A DNA stretch of 64,000 bases from a virus. Under the pieces are notes generated by a model. That model did not search any database. It had not been told where the DNA came from and saw only the letters and a list, made by a program, of their open reading frames with translations. Shown here piece by piece: positions 32,678 through 40,016 of this stretch. Position 1 is the first letter of the stretch. Each line of letters starts with the position of its first letter. The stretch spans positions 40,284 to 104,283 of the IMG/VR virus record IMGVR_UViG_3300010938_000009; one strand, given 5' to 3'. Made by a program: the position numbers and the translations under genes.

Positions 32678-32866
32678 TTATTTAACTTTACTTATTTTGC
32701 CGTCGCCTAATTCTATTACTTCTAATTCCTTAGTTTGATCACATTCTATAGTAATACTTCCTACTCCCTCAACTTTAACTATTCCAGTAACTTCATCATA
32801 ACCCAAGTATTTAAATACTGTATTTTTAGTTACAATAACTTTATCGCCTACTTTAAACTTAGTCAT
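32678..32866 (-). CDS. Small KOW/SH3-like protein
   Basis: This 62-residue protein begins FKVGDKVIVTKNTVFKYLGY, the small beta-barrel start seen in several LY-tail family members, but it ends DGKISKVK with no LY motif. It overlaps the preceding gene by four bases. Confidence 0.55.
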   Translation of the reverse strand: MTKFKVGDKVIVTKNTVFKYLGYDEVTGIVKVEGVGSITIECDQTKELEVIELGDGKISKVK

Positions 32867-33054
32867 TGTGATAACCCTAATTTCTTTTTAGTTCTATTTA
32901 ATTGAGCTAATTCTAAATTAGGATAACATTCTATATTAACTACAATATAGCCTAATCTTTTAAGTTTGTTTACTATAATGTTTAGTTCACAGTTTAAATA
33001 TATGTTATATTCTTCTAGTCCTTTGTCATCTATTATAGTTACTAAGTTAAACAT
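32863..33054 (-). CDS. Small hypothetical protein
   Basis: This 63-residue protein has a strand-helix-strand look (LVTIIDDKG, ELNIIVNKLKRLGYIVVNI). The KLKRLGYIVV segment loosely resembles the micro-proteins at 35154 and 35536. Function unknown. Confidence 0.5.
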   Translation of the reverse strand: MFNLVTIIDDKGLEEYNIYLNCELNIIVNKLKRLGYIVVNIECYPNLELAQLNRTKKKLGLSQ

Positions 33055-33097
33055 AATTAAGTCCTTTCATGTTATACTATAACCTATCTATAACCTT

Positions 33098-33125
33098 ATT
33101 ATAGCTTAATTTTTGATTATTGCAA
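33098..33125 (-). promoter_or_regulatory. Sigma70-type promoter at 33.1 kb
   Basis: Minus-strand TTGCAA, 16 bases, TATAAT, in the gap upstream of the gene at 32863. The -10 is a perfect match. Confidence 0.65.
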
Positions 33126-33128
33126 TAG

Positions 33129-33329
33129 TTATTTTAACCTATATAACTCTATTAGTTCATTAGCTCTAATCCTAGTTTTATCTATATCTAGGTTATTAGC
33201 TAATAGTTCTAGTTCAATAGACTTGCTAATTTGAGGTAAATCAGTCATTTTAAATTGTTTGTAATTACCTACCTCTTTAAATAGGTCATTTACTAGTTTA
33301 TCTATTTTCTTTTTAGAAATTTTAACCAT
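33129..33329 (-). CDS. Small basic helical protein
   Basis: This 66-residue protein is Lys/Leu/Ile rich and helical. It ends NELIELYRLK, a weak echo of the LY-tail. Function unknown. Confidence 0.5.
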   Translation of the reverse strand: MVKISKKKIDKLVNDLFKEVGNYKQFKMTDLPQISKSIELELLANNLDIDKTRIRANELIELYRLK

Positions 33330-33392
33330 AAAATTACCTTTCTAGGTTATTTAAACCCATTAATAATTTCGATTACTTAGGCTAAGAGCTTG

Positions 33393-33421
33393 TAATTACT
33401 TGGGCGGCACAGTAATTTCAA
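33393..33421 (-). promoter_or_regulatory. Possible promoter with GCCGCCCAAG spacer
   Basis: Minus-strand TTGAAA, 17 bases, TAATTA; the spacer carries the GC-rich repeat GCCGCCCAAGT. The -10 is weak, so this is tentative. Confidence 0.35.
33398..33408 (-). repeat. GCCGCCCAAGT repeat, copy 2 (intergenic)
   Basis: Second identical copy of the 11-base string, here in the gap between the genes at 33129 and 33426. Confidence 0.6.
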
Positions 33422-33425
33422 TAGC

Positions 33426-33758
33426 TTAACCCTCAATTTTCCCTGTTTTTAAACATTTACTTAACCAAGCTATGAAAATATTAGCGTCAACTTTACCACC
33501 TACATTATAAGTATTGACTCCACTAGCTCTAAACTCGGCTACACTAGGATAATTACTATCATATAGATTAGTACATTTCCAGTCATATACTGTAAAGGTG
33601 TTGCCTAAAGAGTCACTAAAAACCCATTCTCCACTAACTTTGTAGTCATCTCCATCAATTGGCTGGCCAAACAATTCAGCCATTTTATTGAAATCTAAAT
33701 CAATATGTCCTCTCAAGTTAGTTCCATTTACATCAGCGTTATTATTTAACTTAAACAT
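33426..33758 (-). CDS. Conserved-looking small phage protein
   Basis: This 110-residue protein has the order DFNKMAELFGQP, YKVSGEWVFSD, TVYDWKCTNLYD and YNVGGKVDANIF, which I recall from small proteins in several phages of Gram-negative bacteria. Their role is unknown. It is preceded by a CCTTTCC-complement ribosome site (GGAAAGG). Confidence 0.6.
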   Translation of the reverse strand: MFKLNNNADVNGTNLRGHIDLDFNKMAELFGQPIDGDDYKVSGEWVFSDSLGNTFTVYDWKCTNLYDSNYPSVAEFRASGVNTYNVGGKVDANIFIAWLSKCLKTGKIEG

Positions 33759-34346
33759 AAAACAATCCTTTCCAAAAAGCTAATATTAAATTTGCCTTTC
33801 CTAATGTAACTGTCAATTATAATCTACGTCAATAATGACTTATGTCAAAACGCTACCTATTTTAACAAAATTAATAACTTAAACTTGGGCGGCATAAATT
33901 AAGTCTTTACCATATACTTACTTTACAAATACTGTAATAACCTTATTAGTATCATTTAATTGCATACAAACTCCTATTTAGTTTAATAGTACCTATTGTA
34001 TGTATTAAACCTATTCAAATAAGTACCTATTCTATACTATTCAAGTAACTGTTTATGATTACTAGAATTACTAGCAGTAATTGTAATAAGTGTAATGATT
34101 ACTTGTAGTTGTAGTGGTATTTGTAGTAATAACAAGTACTTAGCTCATCCACATTTTTCATGCCTACCCTCCATTACCACTAATAATACCTGTAATTACA
34201 ACAACTTACACCAATTACACTACAATTACTTGCGATATAACTTAGTATAACCCTTATAACTATTATTAGTTGTACTATAACGTGTACTAGTTATACTTAT
34301 AGATAGGCTATAGCTAGTTATACTATAACCTACCCTAGGAGTACAA
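33759..34346. other. Gene-poor region with micro-ORFs
   Basis: About 590 bases without a clear gene. Two leftward micro-ORFs have good ribosome sites: 33918-33965 (15 residues, MQLNDTNKVITVFVK, AGGAG upstream) and 34099-34161 (20 residues, Tyr-rich, GGAGGG upstream). Copies of TAGGTTATA and several ATAACCTA strings are present, as well as TTGAC boxes near 33815-33850. It may hold promoters or a small RNA; I cannot define one. Confidence 0.4.
33883..33893 (-). repeat. GCCGCCCAAGT repeat, copy 3 (intergenic)
   Basis: Third identical copy. With copy 1 it shares the longer string TATGCCGCCCAAGT. Confidence 0.6.
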
Positions 34347-34562
34347 TTATTTGTTAGTCCTTTTACACCAACGCAAGTAAACTCCTAAAGTCTCTGTTTT
34401 AAATAATTGACCTGTAAATTGCTGACAAGCTACAATAAACCTAGCTGTATCAATTACTCCATTAATTTTTATGTAATTAGAATTTGATACTTTATCTTCT
34501 TTCACTAGTTTGTAGAAATCTAATACCTGATCTTTAATAGTTCTATTACTCACTTTACTCAT
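34347..34562 (-). CDS. Small basic protein
   Basis: This 71-residue protein is mixed in character (VIDTARFIVACQQFTGQLF, then YLRWCKRTNK). The C-terminal part recalls small phage proteins that replace host regulators, but no family is recognised. Confidence 0.55.
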   Translation of the reverse strand: MSKVSNRTIKDQVLDFYKLVKEDKVSNSNYIKINGVIDTARFIVACQQFTGQLFKTETLGVYLRWCKRTNK

Positions 34563-34619
34563 ATACGTTCTCCTTAGTTATTAGTGGCGCATTTTTACGC
34601 CACTAGGTTTAATTTAAGT

Positions 34620-34892
34620 TTAGTTTAAGTCTAAAGTTATACCTTCCATATACTCTAATTCATTACTATTTGAGTGATTAATTACATATACTACGTTCTT
34701 ACGCTTAATAACCCTATAGCCGAAAGGTTGTAAGGCTAAGTTAAAACACTTCCTAGTATGGGATGAAGACTCCCACCCATTAGCTAAGAGCGTGATTTTC
34801 TTAGTACTGTAGTCTACCGTTACTATATTAGTATAATACAGTCTATGTACAACCTTGTCTTTGTATGGCGTGATACTGTAACCTTTTGGCAT
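34620..34892 (-). CDS. Small beta-rich hypothetical protein
   Basis: This 90-residue protein has several short strands (HRLYYTNIVTVDYSTKKIT, YRVIKRKNVVYVINH). It starts at ATG 34892 with AAGGAGG upstream. Function unknown. Confidence 0.55.
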   Translation of the reverse strand: MPKGYSITPYKDKVVHRLYYTNIVTVDYSTKKITLLANGWESSSHTRKCFNLALQPFGYRVIKRKNVVYVINHSNSNELEYMEGITLDLN

Positions 34893-34902
34893 AAATACCT
34901 CC

Positions 34903-35127
34903 TTATTTTTTAAGTTTAACCTTACTATCTAACTTGTCAACTAGTCCAGTAACTTGATTTAATTGTGATTCTATTAGTTTAGTTTGTTCTAATACTTGTA
35001 GAGTCTTTAAATCACTTATAAGTCTTATTAAATCACTTATAGCCTTATTAGTAATATTAGTTTTGCCTAGTCTTGCATCTACCACTAGTTGCGCTATTAT
35101 TTGAGCTATTTTAAATTCTATAGTCAT
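34903..35127 (-). CDS. Small helical protein
   Basis: This 74-residue Leu/Ile-rich protein is helical with a likely coiled coil at its C-terminus (TKLIESQLNQVTGLVDKL). Function unknown. Confidence 0.5.
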   Translation of the reverse strand: MTIEFKIAQIIAQLVVDARLGKTNITNKAISDLIRLISDLKTLQVLEQTKLIESQLNQVTGLVDKLDSKVKLKK

Positions 35128-35153
35128 ATATACCTCTATTCCTTGGCTTATAA

Positions 35154-35252
35154 TTACTTAGTTCTATATAATACTGTATAACCTAAATCTAATAACTTCT
35201 CTACTGACTTCATATTCACTTTACCTACTAGTATAATTACTTTACTTGTCAT
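35154..35252 (-). CDS. 32-residue micro-protein, family A
   Basis: ATG 35252 has AAGGAAGG and a consensus promoter ending 15 bases before it. The peptide (SKVIILVGKVNMKSVEKLLD then LGYTVLYR) has a strand-helix-strand pattern shared with the product at 35536. Promoter plus ribosome site make it a convincing gene despite its size. Confidence 0.65.
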   Translation of the reverse strand: MTSKVIILVGKVNMKSVEKLLDLGYTVLYRTK

Positions 35253-35273
35253 ACTCACCTTCCTTCTAATATA

Positions 35274-35302
35274 ACTATAACCTACTAGTGTTATAGAGTC
35301 AA
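35274..35302 (-). promoter_or_regulatory. Sigma70-type promoter at 35.3 kb
   Basis: Minus-strand TTGACT, 17 bases, TATAGT. It is the last strong leftward promoter seen before the divergent region and drives the micro-protein gene and those after it. Confidence 0.8.
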
Positions 35303-35354
35303 CTATAATCGTAATAGTCAATAGTTACACAGTACCTAGTATAAGTACTTGTAA

Positions 35355-35513
35355 TTACAGTACTTCCTTAATATAACTTAATTCTAGCTCATTTATAATA
35401 TAACCTAGTCTATAACATAGGCTAGTTATATAATCAGTATGAATATAACTTGACTCAATGTTACTCATTCTAATTAAATCAATTATTGTATAACACTTAA
35501 TATAGTCTATCAT
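35355..35513 (-). CDS. 52-residue hypothetical protein
   Basis: ATG 35513 has AAGGGG upstream. The product is Ile/Tyr-rich (MIDYIKCYTIIDLIRMSN) and helical. It is not obviously related to its micro-protein neighbours. Confidence 0.5.
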   Translation of the reverse strand: MIDYIKCYTIIDLIRMSNIESSYIHTDYITSLCYRLGYIINELELSYIKEVL

Positions 35514-35535
35514 ATAATCCCCTTGTTAGTAGTAA

Positions 35536-35649
35536 CTATCTTATAATGATCTTATAACCAGCATTATAGAAGCTATCATAAGCTTGACTAGTAATGCTAC
35601 TTACTATTACTACCTTAGTTACTTTGTTTATTTTAATTATGTTTGTCAT
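35536..35649 (-). CDS. 37-residue micro-protein, family A
   Basis: This peptide (KVVIVSSITSQAYDSFYNAG then YKIIIR) matches the 35154 product in the spacing of KV(I/V)I and GYxxxxR. No clear ribosome site is present, but TATAGT lies only six bases before the ATG, so the message could be leaderless. Confidence 0.5.
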   Translation of the reverse strand: MTNIIKINKVTKVVIVSSITSQAYDSFYNAGYKIIIR

Positions 35650-35911
35650 ACTTAGACTATAGCAAGTGATGTACCAAGTATAAGTATTTGTAATTACTGG
35701 AGTGGTAGTAGTAGTAATTGTATAACTTGTAGTCGTTATAGTATAACCTATTGATACTATTCAATGTTATATTATAGTCAGTGTATAGAAGTTCTATAGT
35801 AATAATAACATAGGTTATAAGTGACACTTGTAGTTATAGTATTACAAGAAGGGGTATACGGTGTAAAAAATGACACACCCCACACCCAGGGGTACTCAAG
35901 GTCTCTTTTTT
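35650..35911. other. Divergent control region, left part
   Basis: No gene is seen in about 260 bases between the last leftward micro-protein and the rightward promoters. It carries repeated TTATA/TATAA strings and one TATAACCTA copy, and may contain further leftward promoters. Confidence 0.4.
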
Positions 35912-35967
35912 AAATTTTAAAAAAATTAAAAACGGGGCTTGACGATAGTCAAGAAATAGATTACACT
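35912..35967 (+). promoter_or_regulatory. Rightward promoter P1 with A-rich upstream element
   Basis: TTGACG, 17 bases, TACACT. A 21-base A/T block ends six bases before the -35 and is repeated identically at P2. The -35 lies in an inverted repeat TTGAC-GATA-GTCAA that could be an operator. The ATG of the mini LY-tail gene is only eight bases past the -10. Confidence 0.7.
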
Positions 35968-35974
35968 CTTCAAC

Positions 35975-36088
35975 ATGACTCAATATAATCCTGGTGATAT
36001 CCTAGAACTAACACTACAACAACATACAGGACTACCTACTCTAGTACCAGAAGCTAATAAAGTACTAATAAAACAGCTATACTTCTAA
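35975..36088 (+). CDS. 37-residue mini LY-tail protein
   Basis: ATG 35975 opens a 37-residue frame starting TQYNPGDILELTL (a PGD beta-barrel start) and ending NKVLIKQLYF, the LY-tail motif. It thus keeps the two hallmarks of the array proteins with almost nothing between them. Its ATG lies eight bases after the -10 of P1, so its mRNA would be nearly leaderless, and no ribosome site is visible. It could be a founder, a remnant or a decoy peptide. Confidence 0.6.
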   Translation: MTQYNPGDILELTLQQHTGLPTLVPEANKVLIKQLYF

Positions 36089-36330
36089 TAGCTTATTAGA
36101 GCCTCTACAATCAATTATAATACCCTTTCTACTACTAACTCTAGTCCTACTACTTACAATCGATCTAATAGCCTTCTAGGCTCTTTAAACTTACATTATA
36201 AGTACGGGGGATTAGCCGCCCCTTCTAAACTGCTAATAACTAGCATTTTCGGAAGTTAAATTGCTGTAAGTTATTGTAATTACGTAAGGGGTAGCCCTAA
36301 TAACTAGCGTTTTTAGCTAGTTACTGGTTA
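36089..36330. other. Hairpin-rich leader between P1 and P2
   Basis: About 240 bases without a gene. CTAATAACTAGC occurs twice (near 36227 and 36296), the second as part of a hairpin TAACTAGC/GCTAGTTA. A GGGG...CCCC hairpin lies near 36214. The layout suggests a terminator or regulatory leader on P1 transcripts. Confidence 0.45.
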
Positions 36331-36386
36331 AAATTTTAAAAAAATTAAAAAAATAGCTTTACAAGTCCTATAAAGTAAGCTACAAT
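36331..36386 (+). promoter_or_regulatory. Rightward promoter P2 with A-rich upstream element
   Basis: TTTACA, 17 bases, TACAAT, preceded by the same 21-base A/T block as P1 ending six bases before the -35. The leader to the first array gene is about 115 bases and includes a CCCTATA/TATAGGG hairpin. Confidence 0.75.
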
Positions 36387-36509
36387 AAGCCCTATAGCTA
36401 ATATTAAAACAATTATAGGGAGTTTGAAGTAGGGCCTTGCTACCGGACTTAGCTAATGCCTTAAAAAACGGATTAATAGTACCTTATAATTAAATAACTA
36501 AGGAGATTT

Positions 36510-36911
36510 ATGAAAAATAAGAAAGAGCCTATATTTGATAATTTTAAAATAGAACTTGGGCCTGAAATTGATAGAAGTAGTTGGAATATTACATTAAATA
36601 GCGATTCAGATTTAGGTGTATTACCTTTTAAAGAAAGAATACAACAACAAATCAAACATCATAAAGATAGCCTAGAAAAAGCTGAAGAATGCTTAAAACA
36701 ACTAGAAGCTGCTAAATATAAGGAAGGGGACGTACTTTTACATAAAACTAAAGGTAAGGTATTTGTAATTGAGGTTTATATAGATGAATATATTAAACCT
36801 GGAATTTTATATAAAGTTAGCTGTCCAGGGTTTGACAGGTTTCTAACTTACCAAGAAGAAGAATTATTACCTTTAAATGAACTTACACAAGGGTTATATG
36901 ACTCTAATTAG
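36510..36911 (+). CDS. LY-tail array protein 1
   Basis: This 133-residue protein, the first gene of the rightward array, has a helical N-terminal part with a Lys/Glu coiled coil (about 50-75), then KYKEGDVLLHKTKGKVFVI, a small beta-barrel start, and ends LNELTQGLYDSN. AAGGAG precedes its ATG. The next gene's ATG lies inside its Leu-Tyr-Asp codons. Function unknown. Confidence 0.7.
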   Translation: MKNKKEPIFDNFKIELGPEIDRSSWNITLNSDSDLGVLPFKERIQQQIKHHKDSLEKAEECLKQLEAAKYKEGDVLLHKTKGKVFVIEVYIDEYIKPGILYKVSCPGFDRFLTYQEEELLPLNELTQGLYDSN

Positions 36912-37293
36912 AACTGTTAAGGACTTAAGGGGCCTCGGCACCGAAGTCCTTAAAAAGGAATTAGAGGCTTATATAGGAATTGAACTTTATAGTAAAACTG
37001 AAAGAAAAAGCTTTATTATTGACCAAATTATTTTTAATTTAGATTTAGCTCCAAATCAATCCTATTCTGATTACAGAGCTATTGGAACTATATTTGTTTC
37101 TCCTGTCTACTTAGATAGGTTTTATATAGAAAGAGTTACTACAGTTTCAGCTAATGTACTACATTTAGAGACTTTTGATACGTTTATAGAACAAAACCTT
37201 AAACCCATGCTAGATAACTTAGTACTTGACTTTAAAACTGAGTATGTTAAACTAGATACTGAAATGGCTAAAATACTATACAAAAAGGACTAA
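36898..37293 (+). CDS. LY-tail array protein 2
   Basis: I start at ATG 36898 (131 residues), embedded in GGTTATATG at the end of protein 1, with AAGGG five bases before. The body is unlike protein 1 (KTERKSFIIDQIIFNLD, FVSPVYLDRFYIE). It ends DTEMAKILYKKD, the shared motif. Confidence 0.65.
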   Translation: MTLIRTVKDLRGLGTEVLKKELEAYIGIELYSKTERKSFIIDQIIFNLDLAPNQSYSDYRAIGTIFVSPVYLDRFYIERVTTVSANVLHLETFDTFIEQNLKPMLDNLVLDFKTEYVKLDTEMAKILYKKD

Positions 37294-37295
37294 TA

Positions 37296-37640
37296 ATGGC
37301 TATTAATAAATACAAATACTTAGAAGAAGCTGTAGAACAACTTAAACCTATTATAGCTCCTTATGTAGGTAAAACAATGTTTTGTAGAAAATATAGAGTA
37401 TTATTACAAATAGTAGAACCTAAATTAACGATATATTATAATAACCCTTATATACTTTATGCAGTTGATAATATTGATAATCTTGAAAATATTTTTGCAA
37501 TAAGTAAGTTTTACAAAGATTTTGAAGGCTATTATAAGCCTAACATAGATTTTAAGTATATTCAACATACTGTTATAACTAATATATTAAATATAGACTT
37601 TAACGACCCATTAGCTAAAGCCTTATATTCAAGGATTTAA
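37296..37640 (+). CDS. LY-tail array protein 3
   Basis: This 114-residue protein is Tyr/Lys-rich (KYLEEAVEQLKPIIAPYVGK) and ends NDPLAKALYSRI. It starts just after the previous stop (TAATAATGG). The N-terminal part (LKPIIAPYVGK) is like that of protein 4 (IQTCIQPYSKQ), hinting at a shared origin. Confidence 0.65.
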   Translation: MAINKYKYLEEAVEQLKPIIAPYVGKTMFCRKYRVLLQIVEPKLTIYYNNPYILYAVDNIDNLENIFAISKFYKDFEGYYKPNIDFKYIQHTVITNILNIDFNDPLAKALYSRI

Positions 37641-37642
37641 TA

Positions 37643-37990
37643 ATGAAAAATGAAGTATTCCAAATTATTCAGACTTGTATTCAACCTTATAGTAAACAAC
37701 TAGTTTATAGTTTATACCACCGTAAGTTTGTTTCTTGCACTTTTACTACTGGTTATAACATACGTCCGCCAGCTACCGAAGAATCAGATTACAGCTATTT
37801 ACTAACTATTACAGCTAGTTGTACTGATAATAACGCTATTTTAATACCTATACATCTAGATCTTATACTTAATAGTTTAACTCCTTTAGCAGAGGTACAA
37901 GCTAAGGTACAAACTGCCCTAGACCAACAATTTGCTATTATACCTGCAACAGAACTTAGTGAGACTCTATATGGCTTCGATAACGAATAA
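37643..37990 (+). CDS. LY-tail array protein 4
   Basis: This 115-residue, beta-rich protein (SLYHRKFVSCTFTTGYNI) ends PATELSETLYGFDNE. The ATG of the next gene lies inside its Leu-Tyr-Gly codons (CTATATGGC). Function unknown. Confidence 0.65.
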   Translation: MKNEVFQIIQTCIQPYSKQLVYSLYHRKFVSCTFTTGYNIRPPATEESDYSYLLTITASCTDNNAILIPIHLDLILNSLTPLAEVQAKVQTALDQQFAIIPATELSETLYGFDNE

Positions 37991-38273
37991 TTACGTAATT
38001 TTATATAATAAAAGGACTAAGGAGTTTTTTGAGCAAGATTGTGATAGTCCTATTATTAAAGCTATTAAAAATATTGATAATTTAAGAGATTTTCTACACG
38101 GTTTAACTTTAGCTGAATTTAATAACTATAATATAGATAGCGTAACAGGGGATGCTTTTTATCAAATTTGGCACGATAAAGGAATTACAAGTATAAGTGT
38201 AGAAGACGTTAGAAATAATAACTGGGTAGTTTTACCTAACACAGAATTAACTAAGAGTTTATATGGCCTCTAA
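37971..38273 (+). CDS. LY-tail array protein 5
   Basis: ATG 37971 is embedded in the end of protein 4 and gives 100 residues; an ATG upstream would overlap further without a ribosome site. It ends NTELTKSLYGL, nearly the same as the tail of protein 4 despite a different body. Confidence 0.65.
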   Translation: MASITNNYVILYNKRTKEFFEQDCDSPIIKAIKNIDNLRDFLHGLTLAEFNNYNIDSVTGDAFYQIWHDKGITSISVEDVRNNNWVVLPNTELTKSLYGL

Positions 38274-38493
38274 CCTAAAATTTAAGGTCGGCGACATCAT
38301 TTGTAATAAAAAATATCCAGGACTACTACTAGAAATAATAAATATTAACTGTTACCTAGACGGTTGTTATTATACAGTAAGGTTATTAAAAGAACTTTTT
38401 GAAGTACCTTTTAGACAAGAACAAGCAGAAACAGAGTATGAATTAGTTGCTAATGAAGAAGCTATAACCCTAAAGTTATTATATGATAAGTAA
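38263..38493 (+). CDS. LY-tail array protein 6, beta-barrel type
   Basis: This 76-residue protein starts LKFKVGDIICNKKYPGLLLE, a KOW/SH3-like opening, and ends NEEAITLKLLYDK. Its ATG lies in the Leu-Tyr-Gly codons of protein 5 (TTATATGGCC). Confidence 0.65.
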   Translation: MASNLKFKVGDIICNKKYPGLLLEIININCYLDGCYYTVRLLKELFEVPFRQEQAETEYELVANEEAITLKLLYDK

Positions 38494-38725
38494 TTATAAA
38501 GTAGGTAGTTACTTATTAGATAATAAGAAGGAACTATTTGTTATAACTAGTATTAATATTATAAACGATACTATTAGTACTGTAGGTATTACTAGGATTA
38601 AAGTGCCTACTTATAATACTACAGTTGTTAGTATAGAGGGTAGTATTGTAAGTTTAACTAGTAGAAACTATTTTCAAGTAGTACCAGAACAGGATGTAGA
38701 GTTAACGGAATTATTGTATAAATGA
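38483..38725 (+). CDS. LY-tail array protein 7, beta-barrel type
   Basis: This 80-residue protein starts SNYKVGSYLLDNKKELFVIT, clearly like protein 6, and ends DVELTELLYK. Its ATG lies in the Leu-Leu-Tyr-Asp codons of protein 6. These two are the closest neighbours in the array and look like a tandem duplicate. Confidence 0.65.
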   Translation: MISNYKVGSYLLDNKKELFVITSINIINDTISTVGITRIKVPTYNTTVVSIEGSIVSLTSRNYFQVVPEQDVELTELLYK

Positions 38726-38732
38726 GGTCTTA

Positions 38733-38837
38733 ATGGACTTTTCATGTTTACCACCATTAAGCCCAGGATGGGATCACCTCTGTTTTGAGCAGAAGGTTTA
38801 CATTATACATATTTCAGCCCATAATAGGAGTTTATGA
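38733..38837 (+). CDS. Possible 34-residue peptide in the array
   Basis: ATG 38733 follows GAGGT and encodes a 34-residue peptide (MDFSCLPPLSPGWDHLCF) whose TGA overlaps the next ATG (TTATGA). It fills the only sizeable gap in the array but has no LY-tail, and its base use differs from its neighbours. Confidence 0.4.
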   Translation: MDFSCLPPLSPGWDHLCFEQKVYIIHISAHNRSL

Positions 38838-39100
38838 ATAGAGTATCAAAATATATTAATACTACAAATAAAACGATTATAGAGCTAAATAACTATGTTT
38901 TACAAAGCTTTAGAGAAAAAGTTCAAGCTTTAAGTTTGAATTCTGACCCTTACCTTTTAAAAAACTACTTATCTCAACAAATTAAGGTTTTTAAACCTCA
39001 ATCTAATTGTAAGGAATATTATTCTATTGAACAATTATTGAATGATTTCAAAGAGTTAACTCCAGAAGAGGAAGCTATAGCAACTTTATTATATGAATAA
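38834..39100 (+). CDS. LY-tail array protein 8
   Basis: This 88-residue, largely helical protein (NLYNN-poor, Lys/Asn/Leu-rich: YLLKNYLSQQIKVFKPQ) ends PEEEAIATLLYE. AGGAG precedes its ATG. The next ATG lies in its Leu-Leu-Tyr-Glu codons. Confidence 0.65.
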   Translation: MNRVSKYINTTNKTIIELNNYVLQSFREKVQALSLNSDPYLLKNYLSQQIKVFKPQSNCKEYYSIEQLLNDFKELTPEEEAIATLLYE

Positions 39101-39353
39101 ACCTCAATATTATACCTATGAAGGTACTTTATTTAAATTAATACATTTTAACAGTTTAAATTCTTGTTGCCTTATGTTAGGCTTAAATAAAAATAGCCTT
39201 AAAACCTACCCTATAGAGTATATAGAAACTTATTTTGAGCCTTTAACTAATTACGATGAAAGTATGATAGACTTACTTTATGGTAAAAAGGACGCTGCGG
39301 AAGCCGTGCATGATCTATGTCATCAAATTCTAACAAAACACTTAAAAATCTAG
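39093..39353 (+). CDS. LY-tail array protein 9, extended tail
   Basis: This 86-residue protein has ESMIDLLYGKKDA at residues 58-70, then a 17-residue extension (EAVHDLCHQILTKHLKI). It is one of two members whose LY motif is not terminal. The extension overlaps the next gene's start and may come from loss of an earlier stop. Confidence 0.6.
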   Translation: MNKPQYYTYEGTLFKLIHFNSLNSCCLMLGLNKNSLKTYPIEYIETYFEPLTNYDESMIDLLYGKKDAAEAVHDLCHQILTKHLKI

Positions 39354-39589
39354 AAGGAAAGTGGTTCAAACCTATTTTTGGACAGTTAATATATAAGGGC
39401 GAAAATACTAAAATTTACATTTCTGACCCTTTTCTTATCAAACGCCTTATAAGAACTAATCCTTACCGAGGTGACGAGTTCTTAGTAAAAACGCTAAATC
39501 CCAATTACCCCGAAGTTATAATAGTATTAGATATGATGCTATTAGAACCTTATGAACCTACCGAATTAGAAAAACTACTCTATTCTTAA
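39317..39589 (+). CDS. LY-tail array protein 10
   Basis: This 90-residue protein (LEGKWFKPIFGQLIYKGEN) is beta-rich and ends YEPTELEKLLYS. It overlaps protein 9 by 37 bases. Function unknown. Confidence 0.6.
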   Translation: MSSNSNKTLKNLEGKWFKPIFGQLIYKGENTKIYISDPFLIKRLIRTNPYRGDEFLVKTLNPNYPEVIIVLDMMLLEPYEPTELEKLLYS

Positions 39590-39593
39590 TCTT

Positions 39594-40016
39594 ATGCTAA
39601 CTTTCCTTAAAATATTTTATAATACAGGTCTAGGTATATTTTACGCTGTAAATAAACTTATTTCTATTAAAAATTACTTTAAATTTCAAATACTTAGGTT
39701 ATTTTATTATATATTAATAAAAACTAAGGGTAAAGCTTTTCCTGAATTTAAAACTGGAGAATATTGTTTTTATTTAGATAGAGATAAAAAAGAACTTATT
39801 CCTGTTGAAATATTAGATTTACGTTGGGAATATAATGAAAACTATGAAATCTACGTTAAAGGTAATTATAAAAATCTTATAGGTTACTATATAAAAGATT
39901 TAAAAATAACTAATAATAGTCAATTATGGGGTAAATTAGCCTACCCTTACGACTTATTAAAAATAAACGACGAAGAACTAATAGATATACTAAAAACTCT
40001 GTATAAAAGGGATTAA
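39594..40016 (+). CDS. LY-tail array protein 11, hydrophobic N-terminus
   Basis: This 140-residue protein starts with an aromatic, hydrophobic region (MLTFLKIFYNTGLGIFYAVN) that may associate with a membrane, then has a beta-rich part (KTGEYCFYLDRDKKELIPVE). It ends ELIDILKTLYKRD. It is the largest protein of the array. Confidence 0.65.
   Translation: MLTFLKIFYNTGLGIFYAVNKLISIKNYFKFQILRLFYYILIKTKGKAFPEFKTGEYCFYLDRDKKELIPVEILDLRWEYNENYEIYVKGNYKNLIGYYIKDLKITNNSQLWGKLAYPYDLLKINDEELIDILKTLYKRD

Noticed and set aside
36473-36655. Minus-strand frame opposite the first array gene
   Set aside because: It overlaps promoter leader and coding sequence of a well-supported gene and has no ribosome site.
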